Assembly: GCF_026810505.1 (NCBI RefSeq)
Contig: NZ_CP101750.1
Location: forward strand, 3,253,254-3,317,253
Direction of reading: 5' to 3'
Length of the DNA: 64,000 nucleotides
Origin: Streptomyces sp. Je 1-369
GTDB taxonomy: Bacteria > Actinomycetota > Actinomycetes > Streptomycetales > Streptomycetaceae
The first letter of the stretch is position 1, and the number at the start of each line of letters is the position of its first letter. The notes under the pieces are model-generated. The model was not told the origin of the DNA. It worked only from the letters and a program-made list of their open reading frames with translations, and made no database searches. Positions 42,471 to 51,598 of this stretch are shown here, one piece after another. The position numbers were made by a program, and so were the translations under genes.

Positions 42471-43498
42471 TGGGAAGCCTCGGCCAGGTCCAACGCGTAC
42501 TCGGGCCACCACTCGCCCGCCTTCGGGCCGCCCCGGCACGTCCCGTCGGACTCGCCCGGCCGCTTGACCCAGAGGTACGCGTCGACGAGCGGGTCGGACG
42601 TCTTCGTCGTGGGCGTCTCGCCGAGCGCCCGCCCCGGCGGGTTGCACCAGGGGTCCTTGCCCTTGTCGTACGGCCCGTTGCCGTTGCGCGCCGTGTCGAT
42701 GACGAACGGCTTTCCGCCGATCTTCGCCGACAGCTTCTTGCCGAAGTCCGTACTGACCTCGGTGGTCTGGAAGTTGGACACGTTCACCGAGAAGCCGTCG
42801 GCCTGCTCGACGCCCGACCGCTTCAGGGGCTCCCAGAGCGAATCGGGGTTCTTCCAGCCCGCGTTGCCCGCGTCCAGGTACACCTTCGTGTTCTTCAGGG
42901 ACTTGAGCTTGCCGATGGCGCCCTTGAGGAGGTCGTACCGCTCCTCGTGGAACTGCTGGGGCGTGCAGTTGTCGACCAGGTGCAGGACCGCGTCGGGCTC
43001 CAGGATCACCGTGGCGTGGCGGTCGCCGATGCCCTTGGCGACCTGGTCGACGAAGGCGCGGTACGCGTTGCCGTCGGCCGCGCCGCCGCCCGAGTACTGG
43101 CCGCAGTCGCGGTGCGGGATGTTGTAGAGGACGAGCAGCGCGTCCCGGTCGGCCTTCTCCGCCGCCGCGGTGAACCCGCGCGCCTGGTCCTCCGCGTTCT
43201 CCGGGACGAGCCACTCGGCGACCGGCTGCTCGGCGATCTTGCGGATCTGCGCCGCCTCGTCCTTCTTGCCGTCCTCGGCGTACGAGGCGACCTGCTTGGC
43301 CGCGTTCCCGTCCGGGTTGACCCAGTACGGGTCCTTGCCCTTGGGCTGCTGCTTGACGGGCGGACTCGACGTGTCGTCCTCCGAGTCACCGCCGGAGGAA
43401 CACCCGGCGAGGACCAGTGCGGCCCCCGCGAGCGCGGCTCCCGTCCGCATCCCCCTGGCCGCGAGACCATGCCCGCGACCGGTGCCTTTGCGGTACAT
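42467..43498 (-). CDS. cslZ: GH6 endoglucanase-like lipoprotein CslZ
   Basis: A 343-residue cellulase of glycoside hydrolase family 6. A lipobox ALVLAGC near residues 28-34 predicts lipid anchoring to the membrane. The GH6 core contains VLYNIPHRDCGQYSGGG (first catalytic aspartate region), TVILEPDAVLHL (second aspartate), and the distal PFVIDTARNGNGPYDKG and AYLWVKRPGESDG motifs. In Streptomyces a GH6 enzyme, CslZ, is encoded beside cslA-glxA and trims the tip glycan. Here it is convergent with glxA. Its stop codon lies in the inverted repeat of the adjoining element. Confidence 0.88.
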   Translation of the reverse strand: MYRKGTGRGHGLAARGMRTGAALAGAALVLAGCSSGGDSEDDTSSPPVKQQPKGKDPYWVNPDGNAAKQVASYAEDGKKDEAAQIRKIAEQPVAEWLVPENAEDQARGFTAAAEKADRDALLVLYNIPHRDCGQYSGGGAADGNAYRAFVDQVAKGIGDRHATVILEPDAVLHLVDNCTPQQFHEERYDLLKGAIGKLKSLKNTKVYLDAGNAGWKNPDSLWEPLKRSGVEQADGFSVNVSNFQTTEVSTDFGKKLSAKIGGKPFVIDTARNGNGPYDKGKDPWCNPPGRALGETPTTKTSDPLVDAYLWVKRPGESDGTCRGGPKAGEWWPEYALDLAEASH

Positions 43499-43656
43499 CC
43501 ACTCCCCCTCGGGTGCACTGTCCGTTTCTCAATCCTGACACACGTCTTCCCTGCCCACGAGGTCCGCCCGCCCCCGCGCAGAGAGCTGTAGGAGAGCTGT
43601 TACAGCGTGCCCCGGCTGGGTAGTCGCAGTCTGCGGGGAGGGGAGGTATATGGGAC

Positions 43657-44421
43657 ATGCGGGACCGCGACAGTGAACTGCGGCTTGCGGACGTCCTGGT
43701 GAAGACCACGGACACCCTGACCGACGACTTCGACCTCGATCGCTATCTGGAGTGGCTCGCCGACCGTTGCACGGAGCTGGTCGACGCCCGGGGCGTCGGC
43801 GTGATGTACACCGGCGGTGACGACGCGGTCCGTATCGTCCCCTGCGGCCGCCAACGGGCGGTAGTGCGGGGGCTGCTGGAGATCCAGTACCTCGGGGGGC
43901 CGTGCGTGGAGAGCTTCGGCTCCGGGCAGCCGGTGCCGCCGACGCGGATCTGCCCGGAGGGTGCCGGGGCCCGGTGGCCGCGCTTCGCCGAGCGGGCGGG
44001 CGAGCAGGGCGTCGAGGAGACGTACGCGGTGCCGATCCGGCGGGGCGGCACGGTGCTCGGCGTGCTCAACATCTTCCTGGCGGCGGCCGGTGGACGGGGC
44101 GGGGTGCCGTCGGAACTCGGGCTGCGGATCGCGCAAACTCTGGCCAATGCCGCGGCCACGGGTCTCCACAACCATCGCACCCACTCCGCCTACCGGGTGC
44201 TCTCGGAACAACTCCAGACGGCGCTGGACAGCCGCATTCACGTGGAACAAGCCAAAGGTGTGCTCGCCGAGCGCTGGCAGACCGGCATGGACGAGGCGTT
44301 CGAGGCCCTACGGGGTTACGCACGCAGAGAACAGCAGGTCATCGACCTTGTGGCCACCCAGGTGGTCAGGGGGAAGATCGATGAGGAAGAGCTCCGTCGG
44401 GGTAGGTCCGCACCTTCCTGA
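43657..44421 (+). CDS. GAF-ANTAR antiterminator-type regulator
   Basis: A 254-residue protein with an N-terminal GAF sensor domain (about 15-165) and a C-terminal ANTAR RNA-binding domain (about 178-240: LQTALDSRIHVEQAKGVLAERWQTGMDEAFEALRGYAR). ANTAR proteins bind dual hexaloop RNA hairpins to prevent termination. ATG at 43657 follows GGGGAGGGGAGG. Ligand and RNA targets are unknown; nothing nearby shows an obvious two-hexaloop target. Confidence 0.88.
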   Translation: MRDRDSELRLADVLVKTTDTLTDDFDLDRYLEWLADRCTELVDARGVGVMYTGGDDAVRIVPCGRQRAVVRGLLEIQYLGGPCVESFGSGQPVPPTRICPEGAGARWPRFAERAGEQGVEETYAVPIRRGGTVLGVLNIFLAAAGGRGGVPSELGLRIAQTLANAAATGLHNHRTHSAYRVLSEQLQTALDSRIHVEQAKGVLAERWQTGMDEAFEALRGYARREQQVIDLVATQVVRGKIDEEELRRGRSAPS

Positions 44422-44721
44422 TGCAGGGCGCCCCACCTGCGGTGATCACGGAGCGACAGTAATGCGCGACTTGGCGTCATTCTGTCGACATCGCCTCTAG
44501 GCCCCCGCGCTCATTCGTTCTAAAGTCGGTTGCACGGCCCAAGCCCCCGGCCTAGTCGACCGTTCCCCAATTCGGGAATGGTCCCCGTACCTCCCGCGCC
44601 GGCGCCGGGTTTCTCCCGCAGCTCGTGCGCGCGCGGTCGAGGACCAGCCCGGTCGGCGGCTCCGGGGGGAGCGGGCCGCCGGCCGGGCCGGGTACGGAAT
44701 GCGAGCACGGGCCATCCGTGG
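44422..44721. other. Intergenic region between convergent GAF-ANTAR and sortase genes
   Basis: 300 bp with no credible gene. It contains the hairpin listed separately and a GC-rich stretch (about 44600-44700) with repeated GGCCGGGCCGG-like runs. Confidence 0.5.
44558..44583. terminator. Bidirectional hairpin between convergent genes
   Basis: GACCGTTCCC/GGGAATGGTC, 10 bp with one G-T pair and a 6-nt loop. It can end transcription from either side. Confidence 0.6.
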
Positions 44722-45393
44722 CTACGTGCCGCTCACGCCCGTCAGATAGGCGGAGACGATCACGTTCGCGGTGTAGGTGCGCGCGTTCTTGTCGAAGGTG
44801 CCGCCGCAGGTGATGAGGCGCAGCTCCGCGCGGCCGTCCTCGTGCGAGCCGTACGCCGCCTTCGCGTCGAAGCGTTCCCGGGTGACGACCTGGACGTCCT
44901 CCACCGTGAACTCGGCGGTCCTGCCGTCGCTGCGGGCCACCTCGATCTTCTCGCCGGGGCGCAGGGTGCTGAGGTCGTAGAAGACGGCGCGTTCGGTCTC
45001 CGTGTCGACGTGGCCGACGAAGAGGGCCGCGCCGGAAGCGCCGGGGCGGGTGCCGCCGCCGTACCAGCCGACGGTGCCCGAGTCGGCGAAGGGCGGCGGG
45101 TCTATCGCGCCGTCGCGGTCGAGGCCGCGGGCCGCCACGGGGGCCCGTACCTTCAGGGCGGGCACGTCGACGCGCTCGGGCCGTGCGGGTGTCAACGGTT
45201 CGTGCGCGGGCGGCAGTTCGATGCCGCCGAGGGGGCGGCCGACCGCGGCCACGTCGCCCGTGGCGGGTGCGGAGAGCCCGCCGCGCAGGCCCGTGATGTC
45301 GCTGCCCCAGAGGCAGAGGCCGACCAGGAGGACCGCCCAGGCGACTCCGGTCAGGAGCCGTCCCGGGCCGGAGGCGCGTCCGGTGCCGGACAT
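44722..45393 (-). CDS. Class F-type sortase
   Basis: A 223-residue membrane-anchored transpeptidase with one hydrophobic segment (about 13-32). The catalytic triad is H128 (FVGHVDTE), C196 (LITCGG) and R205 (KNARTYTAN). The short form without a long lid is typical of class F sortases of actinobacteria. It is 16 bp downstream of a secreted protein gene that is its likely functional partner. Confidence 0.87.
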   Translation of the reverse strand: MSGTGRASGPGRLLTGVAWAVLLVGLCLWGSDITGLRGGLSAPATGDVAAVGRPLGGIELPPAHEPLTPARPERVDVPALKVRAPVAARGLDRDGAIDPPPFADSGTVGWYGGGTRPGASGAALFVGHVDTETERAVFYDLSTLRPGEKIEVARSDGRTAEFTVEDVQVVTRERFDAKAAYGSHEDGRAELRLITCGGTFDKNARTYTANVIVSAYLTGVSGT

Positions 45394-45409
45394 GATGCCG
45401 TTCCGCCCG

Positions 45410-45970
45410 TCACTCGGAGCGGCGCCGGCGGACGCTGCGGAAGGCCACGGCGACGGCGGCGACCCCGGCGAGGACCAGGCCGATCACGGTGTGCCGGGTG
45501 CCGGGCCCCGCCTCGTTCGCCTCCTCGTCGGCCTCCGCGCTCGCGGCCGTGGTGGTCAGCTGGGCGGTGCCGCCGCCACCGGCCCGCACCGGGGAGACCG
45601 GCTCCGGGTTGTGCCGCTCGATGCGGACGGTGCCGACGCCCTGGTGCGGGTGGCCGTCACAGGTGACGGTGACGTCGTGCGTACCGGAGATGCCGCGCTT
45701 GATCTTGGCGCTGCCGTTGAGCGCGTACTTGTCGCCGTCCCGGCCGGTGAGCTGGGCGTCCCCCTCGAAGGCGCCGGATCCGGCGGTGCCTGTGGTGCCG
45801 CTGCACCCCGTCACGCTCACCTCGACGGTGGCGCCGGGCGCGGTACTGGCGGGGGTGATGGTGGCCCGTACGGACCCGTTCTCGTGGGCCTGGGCCGCTC
45901 CCGCGGGGAGGACGGCCGCCAGGACGACGGCCACCCCCGCCCCACGGACAGCAAGGGAACATATACGCAT
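45410..45970 (-). CDS. Secreted, C-terminally membrane-anchored sortase-linked protein
   Basis: A 186-residue exported protein: signal peptide ending near GAAQAHE, a small beta-rich domain with two cysteines (VTGCSGT...VTCDGH), a Thr/Ala/Glu linker, then a hydrophobic helix and the basic tail RSVRRRRSE. The C-terminal layout is that of a cell-wall sorting signal, but I find no LPxTG or LAxTG before the helix, only EAGPGTRHT. Either the sorting motif is atypical or it stays membrane-anchored. Operon with the sortase. Confidence 0.72.
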   Translation of the reverse strand: MRICSLAVRGAGVAVVLAAVLPAGAAQAHENGSVRATITPASTAPGATVEVSVTGCSGTTGTAGSGAFEGDAQLTGRDGDKYALNGSAKIKRGISGTHDVTVTCDGHPHQGVGTVRIERHNPEPVSPVRAGGGGTAQLTTTAASAEADEEANEAGPGTRHTVIGLVLAGVAAVAVAFRSVRRRRSE

Positions 45971-46055
45971 CGTGATGAACCTCCACCTACGAGGTTCACC
46001 CGCCCGGGCCGCATCCGCATCTCGATGCGCGGCAAAAGGGCGGATCAGACCCGCG

Positions 46056-46835
46056 TCAGATCCGTTCGACCAGGTCAGCGATGGAGTCCACGACGTTCGA
46101 CGGCCGGAACGGGTGACGGTCGATGTCCGCGCGGGACGTCAGCCCGGTCAGCACCAGGAACGTCTCCATGCCCGCTTCCAGGCCCGCGAGGACGTCCGTG
46201 TCCATGCGGTCGCCGATCATCGCGCTGGTCTCGGAGTGCGCGCCGATCGCGTTCAGGCCTGTCCGCATCATCAGCGGGTTCGGCTTGCCCGCGAAGTACG
46301 GGTTCTTGCCGGTCGCCTTGGTGATGAGCGCGGCGACGGCGCCGGTGGCGGGCAGCGGGCCCTCGGTGGAGGGGCCGGTCTCGTCGGGGTTGGTGCAGAT
46401 GAAGCGGGCGCCGCCGTTGATGAGGCGGACGGCCTTGGTCATGGCCTCGAAGGAATACGTGCGGGTCTCGCCGAGGACCACGTAGTCGGGGTCGTGGTCG
46501 GTGAGGACGTACCCGATGTCGTGCAGGGCGGTGGTGAGGCCCGCCTCCCCGATGACGTACGCGGTGCCGCCGGGGCGCTGGTCGTCGAGGAACTTCGCGG
46601 TGGCGAGCGCGGACGTCCAGATGTTCTCCACGGGCACGTCGAGACCCATCCGGTTCAGCCGGGCCTGGAGGTCGCGCGCGGTGTAGATGGAGTTGTTCGT
46701 CAGGACGAGGAACGGCTTGCCCGACTCGCGCAGCTTCTTGATGAAGGCGTCGGCGCCGGGGATCGGCACTCCCTCGTGGATGAGCACGCCGTCCATGTCG
46801 GTGAGCCACGATTCGATGGGCTTGCGCTCTGCCAT
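46056..46835 (-). CDS. NagD-like HAD-IIA family phosphatase
   Basis: A 259-residue HAD phosphatase. Motif I is LTDMDGVLIHEG, motif II FLVLTNNS, the C2 cap is present (about 80-185) and the late motif GDRMDTDVLAGLEAGM supplies the Mg-binding aspartates. ATG at 46835 has AGGAG 9 nt upstream; an extra 25 residues in the ORF are dispensable. NagD-type enzymes dephosphorylate nucleotides and small sugar phosphates. Confidence 0.87.
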   Translation of the reverse strand: MAERKPIESWLTDMDGVLIHEGVPIPGADAFIKKLRESGKPFLVLTNNSIYTARDLQARLNRMGLDVPVENIWTSALATAKFLDDQRPGGTAYVIGEAGLTTALHDIGYVLTDHDPDYVVLGETRTYSFEAMTKAVRLINGGARFICTNPDETGPSTEGPLPATGAVAALITKATGKNPYFAGKPNPLMMRTGLNAIGAHSETSAMIGDRMDTDVLAGLEAGMETFLVLTGLTSRADIDRHPFRPSNVVDSIADLVERI

Positions 46836-46906
46836 GCGGTGCACTCCTGCGGTGTACGAGGTGGCTGGGGCGCCGGGACAGCGCTGTGCCGACGCCCACA
46901 GCCTAA

Positions 46907-46987
46907 TCAAGCAGCGCCGATCTTGACCCCGTCGATCGTCCAGTACCGGTGGTCGCCCCCGCTGCCGCGGAAACGGACCACCACCAC
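46907..46987 (-). pseudogene. Possible 3' remnant of a secreted-protein gene
   Basis: One minus-strand frame reads VVVVRFRGSGGDHRYWTIDG and then VKIGAA before a TGA stop at 46909-46907. This resembles the C terminus of secreted hydrolases or CBM-like domains (Y-W-x-I-D-x-V-x-I-G-A). No start or longer homologous frame lies upstream because the aminophosphonate binding-protein gene occupies it in another frame. It may be a relic of a replaced gene or chance. Confidence 0.3.
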
Positions 46988-46997
46988 TCGACCCCGG

Positions 46998-48083
46998 TCA
47001 GCTGCCGGTCGCCGACTTCCAGTCCTCCACGTACGACCGGAGGTTCTCGGAGACGTCCGCCCAGTCCGGCTCGAAGACCTCCACGCCGTCGATGATCTTG
47101 TCGAGGGCGATGGCGTTCGCGTCGGTGGCCTTGATGTCCTTGCGCGCGGGGAACCCGCCGCCGATCTCGCTGACCTGCCGCTGCGCCTCCCGGCCGAGCA
47201 GGAAGTCGAGGAACTTCTTGGCGTTGGCGCTGTGCGGCGCCTTGGTTACGAGTCCGGCCGCGTAGGGCAGCGCGAAGGTGGTGGGCTTGTCCGGGCTCTT
47301 CGCGGTCGCCGGGAACCAGATGCCGAGGTTCGGCATGTCCTTGGACTGCGCGTAGTTCATCTGGACATCGCCGTTGGCGGCGAGCAGTTCGCCCTTGTCG
47401 ACCTTGGGCGCGAGCTTGCCGGTGGAGGCGGAAGGACCGACGTTGTTGCTCTGCAGCTTCTTCAGGTACTCCATCGCCGGTTCCCTGCCGCCGAAGTCGT
47501 GCATCGCCTTGATGAGCACGGCGGTGCCGTCGCCCGCGACGCCGGGCGTGGAGTACTGCACCTTGTTCTTGTACGAGCTGTCGGTGAGGTCCTCCCACGT
47601 CCGGGGCGCCTTGTCGCCGCCCAGCTCCTTCTTGTTGTAGATGAACCCGAAGTAGTTGTTCACGACGGAGGTCCACTTGCCGTCGGCGTCCTTGCCCGCG
47701 CCGTCGACCTGGTCCGACCCCTTGGGCTCGTAGGACTGCAACAGGCCGCGCTCATCGGCCTGCTGGATGAACGGCGGCAGGGTGACGAGGACGTCGGCCT
47801 GCGTGTTGGACTTCTCGCGGACGGCGCGCTGCACCATCTCGCCGGAGCCGCCCTCCACGTAGTTGACCTTGATGCCGGTCTCGTTCTCGAAGTCCTTGAA
47901 GACCCGGTCGTACCAGCCGTCGCCGTTCTCGCCCTTGAGGCCGTCGGCGCTGTAGACGGTGACGACCTTGTCGTCGGAGGCGGCGGAGCTGCCGCCGCAC
48001 GCGGTGAGGGATGCGGCGAGGACGAGGCTGCCGGTGACGGCGGCGACCGTGCGGAGGTGCGGGGCGCGGGTGAGGCGGGGCAT
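46998..48083 (-). CDS. 2-aminoethylphosphonate-type ABC solute-binding lipoprotein
   Basis: A 361-residue binding lipoprotein with lipobox SLTAC (C29). The mature domain (VVTVYSADGL, FENETGIKVNYVEGGSGEMVQR, ADVLVTLPPFIQQA) belongs to the iron/thiamine/aminoethylphosphonate-type family. The adjoining phosphonatase-like and aminophosphonate oxidase-like genes point to 2-aminoethylphosphonate or a derivative as substrate. ATG at 48083 follows AAGGAG. It is the last gene of the operon. Confidence 0.82.
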   Translation of the reverse strand: MPRLTRAPHLRTVAAVTGSLVLAASLTACGGSSAASDDKVVTVYSADGLKGENGDGWYDRVFKDFENETGIKVNYVEGGSGEMVQRAVREKSNTQADVLVTLPPFIQQADERGLLQSYEPKGSDQVDGAGKDADGKWTSVVNNYFGFIYNKKELGGDKAPRTWEDLTDSSYKNKVQYSTPGVAGDGTAVLIKAMHDFGGREPAMEYLKKLQSNNVGPSASTGKLAPKVDKGELLAANGDVQMNYAQSKDMPNLGIWFPATAKSPDKPTTFALPYAAGLVTKAPHSANAKKFLDFLLGREAQRQVSEIGGGFPARKDIKATDANAIALDKIIDGVEVFEPDWADVSENLRSYVEDWKSATGS

Positions 48084-48133
48084 GGCGTTGTGTACTCCTT
48101 GGAGAACCGGGTGGGGCGGGGTCGTGGTCGCGG

Positions 48134-48931
48134 TCATCGGTAGGAGGCGCGGGTCCGGATGCGGGAGACGGCCAGCAGGACGAGCAGCGTGGCCGCCATC
48201 AGGACCACGGCGACAGCGGCGCCGGTGAAGGTGGAGCCGCGGTCGGTGGCCGCGTAGATCCGTACGGGCAGCGGCATCCAGTCCGGCGGGTAGAGCATCA
48301 TCGTGGCGCTCAACTCCCCCATGGAAAGGGCGAAGCAGAGTCCGGCGGCCGCGTTCAGGGACGGCAGCAGGAGGGGCAGCTTCACCTTCCACAGGACGTA
48401 CGAGGGCCGGGCGCCGAGCGACGCGGCGGCCTGTTCGTAGGCCGGGTCGAGGCGCGCGATCGCGGCCGACACCGACTGGTGGGCGAAGGCCGTGACGAGG
48501 AGGGCGTGGGCGAGGATCACGATCCACCGCGTGCCGTTGAGGATCATCGGCGGCTTGGAGAACGCGACGAGGACGGCGAGCCCGACGACCACGGACGGCA
48601 CGGCGACGGGCAGCACGAACAGGGCGTCCATGAACCTCTTGCCGCCCCGCTTCAGGGAGGCCGCGGCGAGCGCGGCCCAGGTCCCCACGGCGAGCGCGAG
48701 CAGGCTGGCGGCGACGGCGGTGACCAGGCTCGTGGTCAGGGCTCGCAGAGACTCGCCGCGGGTCGCGGACGCGTAGTGCTCGCCGGTGAAGCCGGACGGG
48801 AAGGCGCCGGACCAGTGCTCGGAGAACGACGCCATGAGGATGACGAGCAGGGGCAGCGCGAACAGCGGCAGGAAGAGCACGAAGAAGAGGACCCAAACGG
48901 CCCACTTGCCCTTGCGGCTATGCACCAACAC
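48134..48931 (-). CDS. ABC permease (aminophosphonate importer), subunit 2
   Basis: A 265-residue permease with about six membrane helices and the EAA-loop sequence YEQAAASLGARPSYVLWKVKLPLL. GTG start at 48931 overlaps the first permease gene by 14 nt, so the two are coupled. Confidence 0.85.
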   Translation of the reverse strand: MLVHSRKGKWAVWVLFFVLFLPLFALPLLVILMASFSEHWSGAFPSGFTGEHYASATRGESLRALTTSLVTAVAASLLALAVGTWAALAAASLKRGGKRFMDALFVLPVAVPSVVVGLAVLVAFSKPPMILNGTRWIVILAHALLVTAFAHQSVSAAIARLDPAYEQAAASLGARPSYVLWKVKLPLLLPSLNAAAGLCFALSMGELSATMMLYPPDWMPLPVRIYAATDRGSTFTGAAVAVVLMAATLLVLLAVSRIRTRASYR

Positions 48932-49793
48932 GACGGCTCACCACCCGGTAGAGGCCGTAGAGGCCCACGGAGATCGCGATGTTGACGACGGCGACGACGC
49001 AGGCCGCCGGGTAGTCCGATTCGAGGATCGCCTTGCTGTACACGAGCATCGGGAGGGTCGTGACCCCTTTCGCCCCCGTGAAGAGGACGATCCCGAACTC
49101 GTTCAGGCACATGACGAGGACGAGGCTGCCGCCGGCGGCGAGCGCGGGCAGCGCCTCGGGCAGGATGACGCGGCGCACGATGCGGGCGGGCCGGGCGCCG
49201 AGGCTGGCGGCGACCTCGATCTGCGCGGTGTCGATCTGTGAGAACGCGGCGAGCAGGGGCCGCATCACGAAGGGCGTGAAGTACGTGATCTCCGCGAGCA
49301 GTACGCCCCACGGGGTGGTCAGGAACTGGAACGGCCCCTCGGCGGCGCCGGTCGCGTCCGTCCACACGCCGTTCGCCATGCCCTTCGTCCCGTAGACGAA
49401 GAGGAGGGCGAGCGTGATCAGGAAGGACGGGAAGGACAGAAAGACGTCGATGAACTTGGCGACGGCCTTACCGCCCGGGAACGGCACGAAGGCGATGACC
49501 AGCGCGAGCGTGAATCCGAGCACGAGACACCCGACGGTGGCCCCGACCGCCAGCCACACGGTGGTCCCGAGCGCCTCCCGGAACGCCTCGGAGGCGAACA
49601 CGTCGGAGTAGGGCTGAAGGGACGTCCCTCCGGTGTCGGGCCGCACGGACTGCTGGACGACGAGGAAGAGGGGGTAGAGGAAGAAGAGGCCGAGGAGGGC
49701 GACGGGGGGAAGGGCCCAGACGAACGAGGGCAGGTCCCGATGTGCCCGCGGTGCCGAAGCGGTTGAACCTTGGCGTACGGCGGGACTACCCAT
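48918..49793 (-). CDS. ABC permease (aminophosphonate importer), subunit 1
   Basis: A 291-residue permease with six predicted membrane helices; its EAA loop is IEVAASLGARPARIVRRVILPEA. ATG at 49793 overlaps the ATPase stop by 8 nt. The N terminus carries a short Ser/Ala-rich cytoplasmic lead. Confidence 0.85.
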   Translation of the reverse strand: MGSPAVRQGSTASAPRAHRDLPSFVWALPPVALLGLFFLYPLFLVVQQSVRPDTGGTSLQPYSDVFASEAFREALGTTVWLAVGATVGCLVLGFTLALVIAFVPFPGGKAVAKFIDVFLSFPSFLITLALLFVYGTKGMANGVWTDATGAAEGPFQFLTTPWGVLLAEITYFTPFVMRPLLAAFSQIDTAQIEVAASLGARPARIVRRVILPEALPALAAGGSLVLVMCLNEFGIVLFTGAKGVTTLPMLVYSKAILESDYPAACVVAVVNIAISVGLYGLYRVVSRRVGA

Positions 49794-50856
49794 CGGTCAC
49801 CCCTCCGGCCAGGAGCACCGCGTCCTCGGGGGCGAAGTGCAGGGTGACCGTGGACCCGATGGCGGGCGGATCGCGGAGTTCCCGGAGGTCCGCCTTCACC
49901 CGCTCCCCGGCGACATCGACGTACACCCGATGCGTGGCGCCCCGCCATTGGACCTCGGCGACCCGCCCGGTAACGGCGTTGGGCCCCTCCCCGAGGCCGA
50001 CCAAGTGCGGCCGCACGCAGAGCGTGGCCGTCACCCCGGCGGCCACGCCCCCCGTGTCGACCTTCAGCTCGGTCTCGCCGAGGAACACCCCGTCCGCCGC
50101 CACCGTCACCGCGAGGAGGTTCGCGTTGCCGACGAACGACGCGGTGAACTCCGTACGCGGCGCCCGGTACAGCTCCTGCGGCGTCCCGCAGTCCCGAAGC
50201 CGTGCCCGGTCCATGACGGCGATGCGGTCGGCGAGGGTGAGCGCCTCGACCTGGTCGTGCGTGACGTACAGGATCGACACGTCCGGCAACTCCCGGTGCA
50301 GACGCGCGAGTTCACCCAGCATTCCCGACCGCAGCTGCGCGTCGAGCGCGGACAGCGGCTCGTCGAGCAGCAGGACGTCGGGCCGGATGGCGAGCGCCCG
50401 CGCGATGGCGACGCGCTGCTGCTGCCCGCCGGAGAGCTCGCGCGGGTACCGTTCGGCGTACGAGGCCATGCCGACCATGTCGAGCGCTTCGGCGACCCGT
50501 ACTCCGATGTCCCCCTTGCCCACCTTCGGCGTCTTCCGCGCCTTCCGCGCCCTCAGGCCGAAGGCCACGTTGTCCTTGACCCGCATGTGCGGAAAGAGCG
50601 CGTACTGCTGGACGACCATGCCGATGCCCCGCTGGTGCGGCGGCAGGTCCGTGACGTCGCGCTCCCCGAGGAACACCCGCCCGGACACGGGCCGCACGAA
50701 CCCCGCGACGGCCCGCAGCGCCGTGGTCTTGCCGGACCCGGAGGGCCCGAGCAGGGCCATGACCTCGCCGGGCTCCACGGTCAGGTCGAGGGAGTCGAGG
50801 ACGGTGTTCCCGTCGTACGCGACGGAGACCCGGTCGAAGCGGATGCCGCTGCCCAT
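49786..50856 (-). CDS. PotA-type ABC ATPase (aminophosphonate importer)
   Basis: A 356-residue ATPase with Walker A GPSGSGKTT, Q-loop IGMVVQQYALF, signature ELSGGQQQR, Walker B LLLDEPLSALD and switch His in YVTHDQ. The C-terminal 110 residues form a TOBE/OB regulatory domain. ATG shares one base with the preceding stop (TGATG). Confidence 0.9.
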   Translation of the reverse strand: MGSGIRFDRVSVAYDGNTVLDSLDLTVEPGEVMALLGPSGSGKTTALRAVAGFVRPVSGRVFLGERDVTDLPPHQRGIGMVVQQYALFPHMRVKDNVAFGLRARKARKTPKVGKGDIGVRVAEALDMVGMASYAERYPRELSGGQQQRVAIARALAIRPDVLLLDEPLSALDAQLRSGMLGELARLHRELPDVSILYVTHDQVEALTLADRIAVMDRARLRDCGTPQELYRAPRTEFTASFVGNANLLAVTVAADGVFLGETELKVDTGGVAAGVTATLCVRPHLVGLGEGPNAVTGRVAEVQWRGATHRVYVDVAGERVKADLRELRDPPAIGSTVTLHFAPEDAVLLAGGVTDG

Positions 50857-51563
50857 CAGCCGCCTCCCCGGAGTACGGCGGGCAGTTCGGCGACGGAGCC
50901 GAGTACGTGGGTGGCACCGGCCTCGCGCAGCGCGGCGTCACCGTGGGCGCCGGTGAGCACTCCCGCGACGACGGAGGCGCCGGATCGTACGCCGCTGAGC
51001 ATGTCGTACGCCGTGTCGCCCGCGACGGCGACGTCCCGCACGCCGTCCACGGCGCCGGTCCGCAGGAAGGCGGCGAGCACCATGTCCGGGTAGGGGCGGC
51101 CGCGGCCGCCCGCGTCGGCGGGGCACAGGGTGAGGCCGACCAGCTCCCGCCACCCGAGCGCGTCGAGGATGGCGTCCTGGGTGACGCGGGCGAACCCCGT
51201 GGTGAGGACGACGGTGCGGCCGTCGTCCGCGAGCTCCTCGATGGCCTCGCGCGCCCCGGGGAGGGGTGCGATGCGGCCACCGTCGACGAGCGCCCCGTAC
51301 GCCTTCTCGAAGGCGATGTTCGCCTGCTGCGCGAGCTTCTCCTCGCCGAACAGGTGCCGGAAGACGGAGATCTTGGACTCGCCCATGGTGGCGCGGACGT
51401 ACTCCAGTTTCGCGGCATGGTCGGCCGAGTCGGGCTCGACGCCGAGCTCGCGCGCGGCGGCGGCGAAGGCCTGCTCGACGAGCCCCCCGTCGGCGACGGT
51501 GGTCCCGGCCATGTCGAGCACGACGAGCCCGATACGGCCGCCGTCCGCGCCGGTTCCCTCCAT
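50856..51563 (-). CDS. Phosphonatase-like HAD hydrolase (PhnX-like)
   Basis: A 235-residue HAD-superfamily hydrolase similar to the phosphonatase-like group (TIGR03351). The nucleophile motif is LVVLDMAGTTVADGG, the second motif TVVLTTGF and the late acid motif VAVAGDTAYDMLSG. I see no Schiff-base lysine as placed in true PhnX with certainty. Start choice: ATG at 51563; in-frame TTG codons at 51575, 51584 and 51593 are possible. It probably cleaves the C-P bond of the aldehyde made by the neighbouring oxidoreductase. Confidence 0.8.
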   Translation of the reverse strand: MEGTGADGGRIGLVVLDMAGTTVADGGLVEQAFAAAARELGVEPDSADHAAKLEYVRATMGESKISVFRHLFGEEKLAQQANIAFEKAYGALVDGGRIAPLPGAREAIEELADDGRTVVLTTGFARVTQDAILDALGWRELVGLTLCPADAGGRGRPYPDMVLAAFLRTGAVDGVRDVAVAGDTAYDMLSGVRSGASVVAGVLTGAHGDAALREAGATHVLGSVAELPAVLRGGG

Positions 51564-51598
51564 GTCCGTCTTCAACTTCTCCAACTTCTTCAACTACC

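Noticed and set aside
44558..44583. ANTAR dual-hexaloop RNA target for the GAF-ANTAR protein
   Set aside because: Only one hairpin is visible and its loop lacks the conserved A1 and G4 pattern in tandem.
45489..48143. An 884-codon plus-strand ORF
   Set aside because: It crosses four real minus-strand genes and their gaps and has no recognisable domain.
46998..48905. Reading the phosphonate-binding protein as a 635-residue fusion
   Set aside because: The upstream half is an out-of-frame shadow of the permease. A lipobox and AAGGAG site fix the real start at 48083.
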